64,000 nucleotides of DNA, from positions 232,501 through 296,500 of the forward strand of contig JAOPHQ010005419.1 in assembly GCA_030340625.1 (NCBI GenBank), given 5' to 3'. Source of the DNA: Merluccius polli. Its lineage: Eukaryota; Chordata; Actinopteri; Gadiformes; Merlucciidae. The notes beneath the pieces were generated by a model. The model saw only the letters and a list, made by a program, of their open reading frames with translations, did no database searches and was not told where the DNA came from. The position numbers were made by a program, and so were the translations under genes. Below are positions 1 through 9,899 of the stretch, piece by piece; positions within the stretch are counted from its first letter, which is position 1, and every line of letters begins with the position of its first letter.

Positions 1-299
1 ATATCTGCATCCAGGTTGTCCTTTGATTCATATATATAAGCATGGTCTATATGCTCAAATATTATATGTATTATGTTCTAGGGAGACTTTTATCAGAGTC
101 AGGGGAGTGTTTCAGTAGTTGCTCCTCATATTCCTCCATGCATACGTTATGCAAAGGTATATTCAGTTTGAATTTGCATTATCGTTTCAGTACTTGGCGT
201 GTCTTGGGCTTTATACGTATATTATATTCTAGGATATTTATCATGGTGAGTGAGGGACATATTTCAGTACGTTTACCTATTGGCTATTGTGGTTTCCAG

Positions 300-402
300 G
301 CGCTGCATCAGAAGATCCTGGACAACAGCTTTGCTATTGTCCGCTGCAAAGACCTGGTGTGGAGACGGCAGGACTCTGAGAAGTTTTACATTGAACACGC
401 AG
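300..402 (+). CDS. nme6: nme6 coding exon a (first in window)
   Basis: The acceptor is the AG at 298-299 after a pyrimidine-rich TTGTGGTTTCC. The exon encodes ALHQKILDNSFAIVRCKDL and on to YIEHA. It ends in phase 1 with the first base of the Gly codon, before donor GTGAGA at 403. Confidence 0.92.
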
Positions 403-2963
403 GTGAGACAGTATGCAAGTATCCAGTCCACCGCATCACCATAAGCGTACACGCGTTTAGTTTTTATGTACATGTCTAAAAGTAAGGATTCGTCTTCTTT
501 CCCTGTGGAATATGTTTTCCTTGAGGGAGAATAGCGTCCTGTGAGGACAGAGTCGATGTGGTCGTTGCCCCGAGAAAAGCTAGAATCGTCCCGGTGTTTG
601 TCTGGCAGAGAAAACTGCCGTCGCCCCTAAACGGTCTCTTGATTGAAATGATTGTCGTGAATTTGAGTTTTGTTGTCCTCCTTGTGCGGTTAGTAACGTG
701 ACGGTCGAAGTGGAAATTATGTTTTCTCTTGAGCCTTAAGAGACGTTCCCCTGTTCTGCTTTTTGTTCTCCTAGGAAGATTCTTCTATCAAAGACTAGTT
801 GAATTCATGTCAAGGTACAGTTGATGATGGACTGAATCGATGTCTCGATGTCTTGCCGTACTTGGGAAGCTTTGTTCAAAATTAATAAAAGGACTGCCTA
901 TACTTTATATTCCAGGCATCACTCACGCCAATACAACGATGGCATATTGACACATATTTCTGGCTTGCATTACACCAATTCCATCCAGTTGCTAAAAATG
1001 AGCCCTCATTTACGATCAGATGTGTAAGATTAGACCCCATGTAGCGACAAACATCATCACGTATCTTTGAAAAGAAATCCTCCTTGTGTAGAGAGAACCA
1101 CTAATTCCTTGTACTATAACCCCAGTCATCTTTGGTATAGCTTAAGCAGAGACCTAGCAGCGGTTGCCATAGTAACCGACACCTGTGCGAGCCTCGGATT
1201 GGTCGTCAAGATGCAAGCGATAGTACCGTACATCCTGTTTGAACCTGCTTTGCATAATGACCACAGCTACATGTGATAGGCCACATTGGGGAACAGAGTG
1301 AGAGGGAGAGGGGGGTGGTTTTTTAAACAGAAAGTGTTTAAAATGCATTCCCCGTTAATACACTTTTTAAATCATGATGTGACATTTGTTGGGGTCTGTA
1401 CCAAACAAACTTCTTTGGTATTTATTCTTCTTCTTATGTCTGGAAAGAAAAATGTGTAGGCTAGGGCATCTCTGCAGCACTACAGTACTTCATTTATAAT
1501 GGTTTTATACATTCACTTTTACACATTTTACCCTCATCAAATAATTGCAGCTCCTGCAATTTGGTTATTGCACTTGGCCATAATTCGACTTTGACTATTT
1601 CAATCAATTGTTCAACCCTACCCGTTAACCCTCTCCACCCTCTGCCCCCCACCCAACCGACACCTCAGTGGTCCAATGCGGGCGTACGTCCTGGCCAGGG
1701 AGGATGCCGTGAGTCACTGGAGAGAGCTGATGGGGCCCACCAAAGTGTTCCAGGCCAGACACACCTCCCCAGCCACCATAAGGGCCCAGTATGGCCTCAC
1801 GGACACAAGGAACACCACCCACGGCTCCGGTACATAGGAACTATTTACTACTAGGGCCCGCCACACTGAAGGCCCTGTCACTCTTTGAGATGAGCAAACT
1901 CATTTTCTCAAGGGGCCCTTTAAACACAAGTCAGACAAGTGTTGGACATGAACATGAAATGGATTTAAAAAACGTGTATGAATTTGAGCTTTCCACGTAA
2001 CACTCCCCATGCCCTACATACATACATGCATGCCGGATAAATAAATACAAGCCAAATCAAAGCCACGGCTTTCTATCCAAAGCGTATGAGTACATTCTTA
2101 GCATGGCTGACTTAACGTGGGCCTGTGAAGCCCTCTGAGACCATGCCATGTGATTAAGGGCTTAAGTGTGTGTGTGTGGGGGGGGGGGTTGAAATGGCTC
2201 AATCACTGCAGCAAATTACAGTGCCTGGAAGGGACTTTGACATACCTTGACACGTATTATTAGGTGGTTCTGAATTGCGTCTTACGATAACCGTTGATGA
2301 AAAATAAGCAAGATTTACCACGATAGTGTGACGCATAAATCTATTTTTTTAGTACACATAGCAGCTTGACGCATACTTGACGAGTTTTATTTATTTAAAA
2401 AGTCAGGAATTACTTGAAACGCACCTAAATTATTATAACATAGAAAATTGCCCCACACCTTGTACTTATCTATCGTTTTCAGTGCTTTTGTGTCACCGAT
2501 CCAATTGGTTATCATCAAACCAGTTGTTGCCAATTATTCTAGAGATGTCAATCTTCTGTGTTGATATTTAGTTTTTAGTATATATATATATATATATATA
2601 TATACTTTTTTAAATTAAGATAATTATTTTAAAGATTACTTTTAATGAGTTGCGTGGTCTTCTCCGGTCCAGATTTATCGACTCAGTATTTATCGTCTTT
2701 CTGTCGTATTTAATGCTGTAAATTGCCATCGCTGCACAGCGTCACACAGCCCTGGTTGTTTTTAAAATGTGCTTTCTAAATAAATGTACATTATGTATTT
2801 ATTATACTCAGATTCCAGCGAGTCGGCACGGCGGGAGATCCTCTACTTTTTCCCAGAGTTCGGCATGGAGGAGTGGATGGAGAAGGAGGAGCCGGCGTTC
2901 CGAGCGGGGCGGATCAAATACGACGAGCGGCGGCAGATCCACGCCCTTCCCACGCAAAGCTGA
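300..2963 (+). CDS. nme6: NME6, nucleoside diphosphate kinase 6 (partial, 3' four coding exons)
   Basis: Four exons (300-402, 775-814, 1669-1829, 2812-2963) join in phase to 151 codons plus TGA. The product follows vertebrate NME6 closely through the family landmarks FFYQRLVEFM, the DAVSHWRELMGPTKVF block and the catalytic loop LTDTRNTTHGS. NDP kinases move the gamma-phosphate from a nucleoside triphosphate to a diphosphate through a phospho-histidine; that residue is the His of NTTHG, codon 1820-1822. NME6 is a divergent group II NME protein reported to be mitochondrial. Human NME6 is about 186-194 residues, so roughly the first 35 residues, including the start codon and the KPDAV strand, lie left of the window. 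All introns begin GT and end AG. No frameshift or premature stop is seen, so it looks functional. The identification rests on remembered family sequence, not on a search. Confidence 0.93.
775..814 (+). CDS. nme6: nme6 coding exon b (40-nt micro-exon)
   Basis: A very short exon encoding GRFFYQRLVEFMS. The acceptor follows TTTTTGTTCTCCTAG and the donor is GTACAG at 815. Phases (1 in, 2 out) match both neighbours. It is too small to be found by ORF length and was recognised from the family sequence. Confidence 0.92.
1669..1829 (+). CDS. nme6: nme6 coding exon c (catalytic histidine exon)
   Basis: Encodes SGPMRAYVLAREDAV, the MGPTKVFQARHTSPA segment and LTDTRNTTHGS. The acceptor AG is at 1667-1668 after a C-rich tract and the donor is GTACAT at 1830. 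It carries the active-site histidine and most of the nucleotide-binding loop. Confidence 0.94.
2812..2963 (+). CDS. nme6: nme6 last coding exon
   Basis: The acceptor follows TTATACTCAG. The exon encodes DSSESARREILYFFPEFGME, then an acidic/basic C-terminal tail ending HALPTQS and TGA at 2961-2963. The tail beyond the NDPK fold is expected to vary in NME6. Confidence 0.92.
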
Positions 2964-3522
2964 CCCTCGAAGTAAACCGAGCGGTTCCCAGTATACCTCC
3001 TCGATGCCAAATGTACAAAACCCATTCTGACCCTTGAAGCCATATCCCACAAATAGGTGTATGTCAAATCGGTCATAATCGGTGATGAAGAAGTAGTAAT
3101 TAGTGATTCAGAGTAGCAAGATGAGATCATTTATGCAGGAGCATGAATGTTAACATCCAAGAGATGTTGCTTGTGTTTTCAACATCTAGCCGTTGTGCAT
3201 GATCCTTCCAATTCTGCGTAGCGTATTTCACCAGGACCAGTGCCTCCCCGGCCTTTTATAGGGTTACATGTTACTTGTTCATCGTGAGAGGAAAAAATAT
3301 CCCTAAACATGAGAGGTACGACAGAAGACGAAATTATTCAAACAGACAATTGTACTTTCACATGGAAAAATAGAAATACATAAAACCGACGGTGCACATA
3401 GACATTTTTGAATACATCATCTTCACAGACAGACTGTAGTAGTATTCTATGTCACCTTCCTGAGACATTAACATGTATGCTGCTGGTAACTATGTATTAA
3501 AACTATGTATTAATCATATGTG

Positions 3523-3528
3523 AATAAA
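3523..3528 (+). terminator. Poly(A) signal of nme6
   Basis: Canonical AATAAA 560 bases after the nme6 stop codon, in an AT-rich 3' UTR. It is the first canonical hexamer I see on this strand downstream of the stop. Confidence 0.7.
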
Positions 3529-4101
3529 ATACATTGTTTTATAATACTGATGTGAAAACCTTCTAGCTTCTGTTATCCGTAATACGATTGTCCTTCACAT
3601 GGCTTTGACAAAGCGTGTTGTGGTGCATTCACATTTTCTACACTTCTCCTCTTTGATACATACATTACACCATATATTTAAAAATAGTCATCTAAAACAT
3701 CTCTGTAGCAACAGCGCAGCGAAAGGCAGACAGTTATACTAATACAGTGTAGAAAATGTATTTTTTAACTTTTTAACATGAGCGAAACACACGTTTTAAA
3801 CAACATACACACATCCTCTCTCCTTATTTCCTTCCTTTCGTTAAATGTACACCAACGCCAAATAAACAATACCTTGTCCTGTTTTTCGATAACAAAGCAA
3901 TTAAAAACGGCAAAGCTATTTCCAAAGTCATCCCACCAACTTTAGCTCCCAACTGCTTCTCTGTAACACACTGGTGGTCCTTTTAGTAAACATACACTGT
4001 AAATACACAATGGCAAATCCACAGAGCGTGGACTACGTTATTCTGCTAACGGCTCGAGGAAGCGGTTTAAAAATGCGGCAACATCTTTTTTTCCCCCTAA
4101 C

Positions 4102-4335
4102 TCATCGCACCATCGACTTTGGCTCCCACTGCTCCGCCGCACCGTACTGGCGGTATGCGTCCGCCGCCGTTTGTATCTCCTCCCTTGTGCCGCGCGAGGT
4201 CCCCACCGGCTTCAGGACCTCGTAGGTGGTGAGCGACTTCTCCTGGATCTTACCTCGCTTGTCCACCTGTCGGACGCTCTGGGTCACTGTGATGGTCACC
4301 TGCTTGGTGGACATCCGGTTGTTCTGCCACTTGGT
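4102..4335 (-). CDS. Unrecognised gene, terminal coding exon
   Basis: Begins in phase 0 after an AG at 4337-4336. Reads TKWQNNRMSTKQVTI, TVTQSVRQVDKRGKIQEKSL, TTYEVLKPVGTS, REEIQTAADAYRQYG and stops at TGA 4104-4102. High GC relative to the flanks supports coding. No canonical poly(A) signal is obvious on this strand before nme6's own 3' end. Confidence 0.75.
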   Translation of the reverse strand, partial: TKWQNNRMSTKQVTITVTQSVRQVDKRGKIQEKSLTTYEVLKPVGTSRGTREEIQTAADAYRQYGAAEQWEPKSMVR

Positions 4336-5485
4336 CTATGGAGGTGTTCATAGATGAGGTGACAGTCATAATAATCATAGAGTTACACATAGAAAATGAT
4401 CCAGTATGATGACACTTGATTCTGGAGGACTCCATTGGGACACATTATATTATTTTGTGAAATAAGGCATTTTGTATGGTGATGATAAGGTTACAATGCA
4501 CATTATCATTGGGTTGATCAGTGGGTGTTTCATTTAATTGTGTTTTTTTTAATCAACACAATATGATACTTACTCAACAGTTATTTAACTTTGATGTGTC
4601 AACAGGTGAGCCACAGCCATATTAGCCGGAAAAATGAACAAGATTGTCTTGTGGCCAGACGAAGGTATTTGAGTCCAAGCCGAAAGGTTCTGGGTTCAAT
4701 CCCCAATGTCTGTAGGCATCCTTGAGCAAGATGCCCCCTAACCCCTAACTGCTCATTAATTAATGATATGCACACAAATGTACGTCATTCGTTTTGGATA
4801 AGAGCGAAAGCTAAATGACTAAATACTCATAAAACAATTCCAGGTTGAGGACTGTCATTTACATATACGCCTTTGGGTCCGTGACATCGGTATTAAATTG
4901 TGTTCTAAGTGATATTCAAAATGTATTAAAAAGTCTTAAATTTAACTGGTTGAAATCTGCAGGCACCCTGAAATAGTAACAGCACATTTGGAGCTGGACA
5001 AGGTGGACGTCTCTTACTATCTCCTCTGTGTGTAGGACACTCCTGCGCTGCACTGTGGTCCCTGAGGGGGGCAGCGCGGGCCCCGGGTCCCGAGAGGGGG
5101 GAACGGCAGGGGGGGTCTTCGCCTCCGTCTCCTCATCCAGACTGGCCTCCGAGAGAGAGGAACACACCTTCAGGTACGCCTGGGCAGGGTGAGGTAGGCT
5201 GTCCTCAAATATGTCCGGCACTGTGAAAACAAAACAAAGGTGGACGTCTGGGTGACATGTTGTTTCCCAACCTCGGGGTCGACTGGCAGGAGATTTACCA
5301 GCTACAGATATTTGAAGGTAGATTTTTGATGCACAAAAGTAATTGGTGTGGTGTGATGTCGATAGGCAGGGGCGATTCTAGGGTCAGAGCTTTAGGGGTG
5401 CTGAGCACCCAATGAGCCCCACTGCCACCACCCACCCTTTTTTCACACAAAAACAAAAAATATGTCTATTGAAAAATAACTTTAT

Positions 5486-5542
<57 letters not shown>

Positions 5543-8008
5543 ACGCTAGGAGTTAGTATATACTATGCCCCCATGAATGTGATGTGATTATTATTGTTGC
5601 AAAGCCTGGTTCAGGTTAAATCCTCTGTAAAACATGAATGAATACAGCAAAAGAAAAACATTTAACTTTATTTTATTGTCTGGTTTGATAGTCAGACAAC
5701 TGAAAAATAACAGATATAAATCTATGAATAAATAACAATTAATTTAAAAAGCCACAGTGAGTGTTTTCACACATAGCCTACTGGTGGTATACAGTGATGT
5801 GTCGTTTCGTTTGTTTTCACTCTGGTCCAAAAAACGCCGCACCACTGGCAGGGCTTCATGTTTCCATGACGACGGACCAGAAAAGACCCGCGAATTACGT
5901 AAGTTATTTACACAATTTACGTAAGTTACGTAAATAACGTTACTTACGCAAATTACGTAAGTTATTTACGTAAGTTACTCAAATTGCGTAACTTACGTAA
6001 ATAACTTACGTAATTTGCGTAAGTTACGTAATTTACGCAAATTGCGTAACTTACGTAAATTACGTAAATAACTTACGTAATTTGCGTAAATTACGTAAAT
6101 AACGTAACTTACGCAAATTACGTAAGTTATTTACGTAATTTACGCAATTTGCGTAAGTTACGTTATTTACGCAAATTACGTAAGTTATTTACGTAATTTA
6201 CGTAAGTTACGCAATTTGCGTAAATTACGTAAATAACGTAACTTACGCAAATTACGTAAATAACTTACGTAATTTGGGTAAGTTACGTAATTTACGCAAA
6301 TTGCGTAACTTACGTAAATAACTTACGTAATTTGCGTAAATAACGTAACTTACGCAAATTACGTAAGTTATTTACGTAACTGACGTCATGTTGACATGAC
6401 TCCCGATTACACAGGTACTTCTGGCGCTGCTGTTTCTGCTTAATAAATGGACTCCAGTTCGACTGTAGCCGCGCTAATGGCGCTAACGTAGCTAACCGGG
6501 CTAACAGAGCTAACTGGTAAACGGTGCCTGGACTCCAGCACTCACCGATATGGTATCGGAATCGGAACAACTCTCGGTAAAAGGAAAGAAGTGTGAGACA
6601 GAATTGGAGCAACTTACTGAGTTGATTCACAACACTACAACTAAACAGATCTCACTCTGTGTGAGTCGCGCTGGACGCCGGTCGGGCTGCGGAGCGGTGC
6701 AGAGGAGAAGGAGGGGTGAGAAGAGGATGATACCATTTGCTAAGCGGGGATGTTTTCATTTTCGTCCTTAACATATACATTTTAAACCACAAACTACGGA
6801 GTATGTTTTGGACATTATTTAACCCTGTCAAAGACAAACACAATTTTTAGAATAACATTTCTTACCCAAGTTTTAGGGGTGCTGAGCCTGTTTTTAGGGG
6901 TGCTTCAGCACCCCTAAAAATGGGCTAGCCTCGCCCCTGTCGATAGGGTTAACATGATGTTTGGGAAGCAAATGCAAGTTGCCAAAAATGGTTTGGAACC
7001 ACTGCTTGAGTCAGTGTGTGATTGTGATATTGGTGCCTTATTTTAATCTACTATAACAAATGATCAATTCAATGATGTATACCACCTGTGATGTTTCCCA
7101 GACCTGCTTTTAAAAGGTCTCGTGGTGAGTGTGTTTGACTCCCAGCCGAAAGGTACTGGGTCCGATCCCCAATGTCCAGAGTCAACATGTCTTTGAGCAA
7201 GATGCCCTAACCATATGTGCTCTCATTACGAAAAAGAATCTACTGAATGACCAAATAGTAAATAATGATATCTATGCTTCCAATGTTTTTCTTTTTTTGG
7301 CATGTTTTCCTTTACCAGGAGTGATTGTCTTGTCGGAGGTGCAGCCTGTGCCGTCGGAGGAGTTTTCTGAGGGGATGCTCTGGATGGAAGACAGGGGGAT
7401 GTCTGTGTCGGTGCTGGCCAGCCAGGTGGACTCTGTGTCTTTGGTCCAGCTCTCCAGGTAGTGGGGCTCCAGCACGTCCATCCTGCTGCCCCCACATCCC
7501 ATGGCTCCAGCCCCCCCCCCCTCCCCCGGGAGCAGATCAGCCAATCCTGGGAAGAGAGGGAAGGATGGGTCATTTGAGGGAATTGAAAGAGCAATTTTTT
7601 TAATTAAGTTTTTATTGACCTTCAGTTTATTCGATTTGTTTTGTACATATGTATATTGTGGGTTTTCCCATTTGTATTCTTAATATTATTTGTATTATTC
7701 CTATTTGTATTGTTACTTCCTTCACTTCCCTTTGAGGACTAATACACTCTTATCTTAATAAGAAGAGGGACAAGCTATTACAAAGTACATTATTTCAAAG
7801 TAAGCCTACATTATATTTAAAACTCACCTTTAAGAAGAGGAGGTGGCGGAGGATGTGGTTGACCTTTGCACCATTCAAAAGAGCACAGTGGAGGTTGAGA
7901 TGGTTCAAGTGTAATAATCACCTCTGCATTGTGATTGGCCACTGAGGACCACGGCCACGCTCAGGTGGAGATGACTGCATGGGAACGATTAAGCTCTGGT
8001 TCAGCCAT
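4102..8008 (-). CDS. Unrecognised gene, four 3'-terminal coding exons
   Basis: Four blocks on the - strand (8008-7828, 7546-7316, 5220-5018, 4335-4102) have GT/AG boundaries and compatible phases (0-1, 1-1, 1-0, 0-stop), giving 282 codons plus stop. In order they encode a Pro-rich patch ending HPPPPPLLKG, a Gly-rich linker, a polar segment with HYLESWTKDTESTW and IPSENSSDGT, an acidic/Ser segment (SSLSEASLDEETEAK), a Pro-rich linker, and a basic, beta-prone C-terminus (STKQVTITVTQSVRQVDKRG). The phase agreement and the amino-acid usage suggest a real gene, probably cytoplasmic and scaffold-like; no signal peptide or membrane segment is visible. I do not recognise the family. The 5' exons were not found. 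The first exon listed has one in-frame TGA (7963-7961), and a 2.1-kb intron carries a hAT-like element and a SINE. It converges on nme6. Confidence 0.7.
4650..4826 (+). mobile_element. tRNA-type SINE, copy 1
   Basis: Contains a B-box-like GGTTCAATCCC, then CCTTGAGCAAGATGCCCC, then a tail TTTTGGATAAGAGCGAAAGC with CTAAATGACTAAAT. This head-to-tail order is typical of tRNA-derived SINEs of fishes. Four more copies of the same family are in the window (7115, 9690, 32096, 40007). Confidence 0.75.
5018..5220 (-). CDS. Unrecognised gene, coding exon (203 nt)
   Basis: The acceptor follows GTTTTGTTTTCACAG and the donor is GTAAGA. Encodes VPDIFEDSLPHPAQAYLKVC, SSLSEASLDEETEAK, a Pro-rich linker and SVLHTEEI. 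It ends in phase 0, as the last exon requires. Confidence 0.74.
5490..5537. repeat. (CA)n microsatellite inside the hAT-like element
   Basis: About 24 uninterrupted CA units. Confidence 0.97.
5895..6379. repeat. TTACGTAA/TTGCGTAA palindrome array
   Basis: About 485 bases made almost only of TTACGTAA, TTGCGTAA/TTACGCAA and AACGTAA modules joined by ATT, AGTT or AAT. I count about 25 exact TTACGTAA octamers. Because each module is palindromic or has its complement nearby, the whole block is strongly self-complementary. TTACGTAA is the known consensus for PAR-bZIP factors (HLF, DBP, TEF) and NFIL3, and TTGCGTAA is close to C/EBP-type sites. Whether any factor binds here is inference. Confidence 0.95.
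6381..6388. promoter_or_regulatory. Perfect palindromic CRE
   Basis: TGACGTCA, the full cyclic-AMP response element, directly follows the last TTACGTAA. The motif is seen; function is inferred. Confidence 0.4.
7115..7258 (+). mobile_element. tRNA-type SINE, copy 2
   Basis: GACTCCCAGCCGAAAGGTAC, a B-box-like GGGTCCGATCCCC, then CTTTGAGCAAGATGCCCTA match copy 1. The tail is degraded. It lies about 60 bases from a donor site of the - strand gene. Confidence 0.72.
7316..7546 (-). CDS. Unrecognised gene, coding exon (231 nt)
   Basis: The acceptor follows CCTCTCTTCCCAG and the donor is GTAAAG. Symmetric phase 1 exon of 77 codons: LADLLPGEGGGAG, then MDVLEPHYLESWTKDTESTW, and DIPLSSIQSIPSENSSDGT to DKTITP. 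Confidence 0.72.
7828..8008 (-). CDS. Unrecognised gene, upstream-most visible exon (in-frame TGA)
   Basis: The acceptor is strong: CAG at 8011-8009 after a long pyrimidine tract made by a (GAAA)n repeat on the other strand. The donor is GTGAGT at 7827. In the frame that fits the next exon it reads MAEPELNRSHAVIST, then TGA at 7963-7961, then AWPWSSVANHNAEVIITLEP and on to PPPPPLLKG. The true acceptor could instead lie just after the TGA (for example after CCACCTGAG), so the 5' limit is uncertain. Confidence 0.5.
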
Positions 8009-8019
8009 CTGCAAAATGA

Positions 8020-8037
8020 AGGAAAGAAAGAAAGAAT

Positions 8038-8081
<44 letters not shown>
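8020..8081. repeat. (GAAA)n microsatellite
   Basis: About 15 units. On the opposite strand it supplies the pyrimidine tract for the acceptor of the - strand exon that begins at 8008. Confidence 0.95.
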
Positions 8082-8089
8082 CCTTACTT

Positions 8090-9680
8090 GTTAGAGCATG
8101 GTTCAATTGTCAGTTATGCTTTTCTATTTATATTATGTATAATATATTATATTATTTATATATGTATTGTTTGCGTGCTAAGAATATCCCCACCTGTCCA
8201 AGGTAGGCTATAGAGATCATCATCATTACGCAATTATAATATAAAAACAGAATTTTTTCCTTTCCCACCTCAATCACAATTTTAGATGGGTTCACGTTTA
8301 TTAGGACGTCTATCGCGAGAGGTCGATAAAATATGTATATAACGAATTGTAAAGCCTCACCTGGGCCATATTATATAGCCTATTGTTTTTTTTAAAATGT
8401 TTTATTATTCTTTCATTATATTGATCTATAAGTTTCCAGCCAGAATAATGTGTTAACAGTCCATGCACACGAATGGGTAAAAGACAAAACCCCAAACCAG
8501 CCCTACGTCGTGCCTGCAAAAACACATGCATGGCTGCAAAAACACATGCATGGATGACACATGAAAAATGATGTGAGTGATGAACAACATTAACAACATG
8601 GACACTGGTGGGGGAAAACAGGTTGGGGGGGGACGTTTGACAGCACGAACCTAACACACCGTACACACCGTACACACACACACACAGGACACAATTCAAT
8701 TAGCACAGGCTTACTGCAGGCGACATGAAGTCCATTTAATAGGGCGGATGCGGTCTTCCTCGGTGTCCGTAACATCATGGTCTACACGTAATGATAACCC
8801 AGCCTCCCTCCTGTACACGTGGACGCGCACGCCGAATGACGCGCGTCGGCGGTGCGCGCTCTGGCGATTTTTCCCAAATCCCAGTCATCATCAATGCAGA
8901 GTGTGAGCCTACCACTGTTATAATGACACAAGTTGAATGTAATAATGTTGCATGAAAAAAAATCACATGATTTATTATTGCCGAACTGTGCGTGCACCGA
9001 AATAGGTTAAAAAGGCAATATTGCCCCCAAAACGTTGTTTGCACGTTAGAGCAGGCAATATCAAGTTGAATGCAATTACAGCCTCAACATTAAGGCAGGC
9101 TATCGTTTAGGAAGCTGAAGTTATCACACACGACGACGTGTTAATTAATTAATTGATTTTATTATTATTTTAATTGTTTATAGTGTGGCTGTATTTACCC
9201 GCTCTGGCCTCAAGGGGGCAGTCACATCGCACACTCGCACTTAACGTTTGGGTTTGCCGTTCCACATTGTTACATGAATATTAGCTGTTACACAGAACTA
9301 TATAATATTACATATCCTACATGATCTATAATCTACAAATCCATCATAACCCCCCGCCATATCCATATCTGCCTGTCATCATTTGCCATCACTTTATTAA
9401 AAGGCCTACAACACACCCTTTGTCATTATTAATTGTATTCTGTTTGTGATATTCGTCGCTTGTGGAAACTGGGAACAAAAGATCACTATGTTCTCCAATG
9501 TGAATGTATTTGTTATGAGCATGAGCGCCAGTGTGCATGATGTGCCACTTTTCCTCAATTCTGGAGCACTTGTAATGAATGCACCTGCAGGAAGGGATGT
9601 GGTATGCAGTATATGTTCATGTCACACTCACTCACCATGCAGGCGTTCAACTACAACATGCTTTCAAAGTCTAATTAAAT
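8090..9680. other. No gene recognised; CpG-rich patch
   Basis: AT-rich with a short CA run (8669-8686), a tandem duplication of GCTGCAAAAACACATGCATG (about 8512-8553), and a CpG-rich patch at 8810-8870 that might be promoter DNA. ORFs here have no recognisable family or splice support. Confidence 0.4.
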
Positions 9681-9689
9681 GTATATACT

Positions 9690-9895
9690 AATTATTTACT
9701 ATTTAGCAGACACTTTTATGCAAAGTGAGTTCCACTGGATTTGATTTATATTCAAATCCATGTTATTAATGAGCAGGTGGGGGTTGAGCATCTTGCTCAA
9801 GGATGCCCATACAGGTAGACTGCAAACATTGGGGTTCGAACCCAGAACCCTACTAGCAGTCTCACACCCCAACCCCTACACCCAATTGAGCAACA
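9690..9895 (-). mobile_element. tRNA-type SINE, copy 3
   Basis: Read on the - strand it has GGGTTCGAACCCC, GCATCCTTGAGCAAGATGCT and a 3' end with CATAAAAGTGTCTGCTAAAT. This is the best-preserved B box of the five copies. Confidence 0.78.
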
Positions 9896-9899
9896 GATA

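Larger units (their letters stand above)
5367..6939. mobile_element. Non-autonomous hAT-like DNA transposon
   Basis: The left end begins CAGGGGCGATTCTAG and the right end finishes CTAGCCTCGCCCCTG, an imperfect terminal inverted repeat with nine perfect outer bases. Both flanks carry the same octamer TCGATAGG (5359-5366 and 6940-6947), the 8-bp duplication expected of hAT insertions. Subterminal copies of TTAGGGGTGCTGAGCACC lie in opposite orientation near both ends. Inside are a CA array, a TTACGTAA array and a GCTAAC-rich stretch (about 6470-6515). No transposase is recognisable. The element sits in an intron of the - strand gene. Confidence 0.85.

Noticed and set aside
42..479. 145-codon ORF at the left edge
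   Set aside because: It reads across the nme6 exon in a frame that also translates the intron; only 300-402 is supported as coding.
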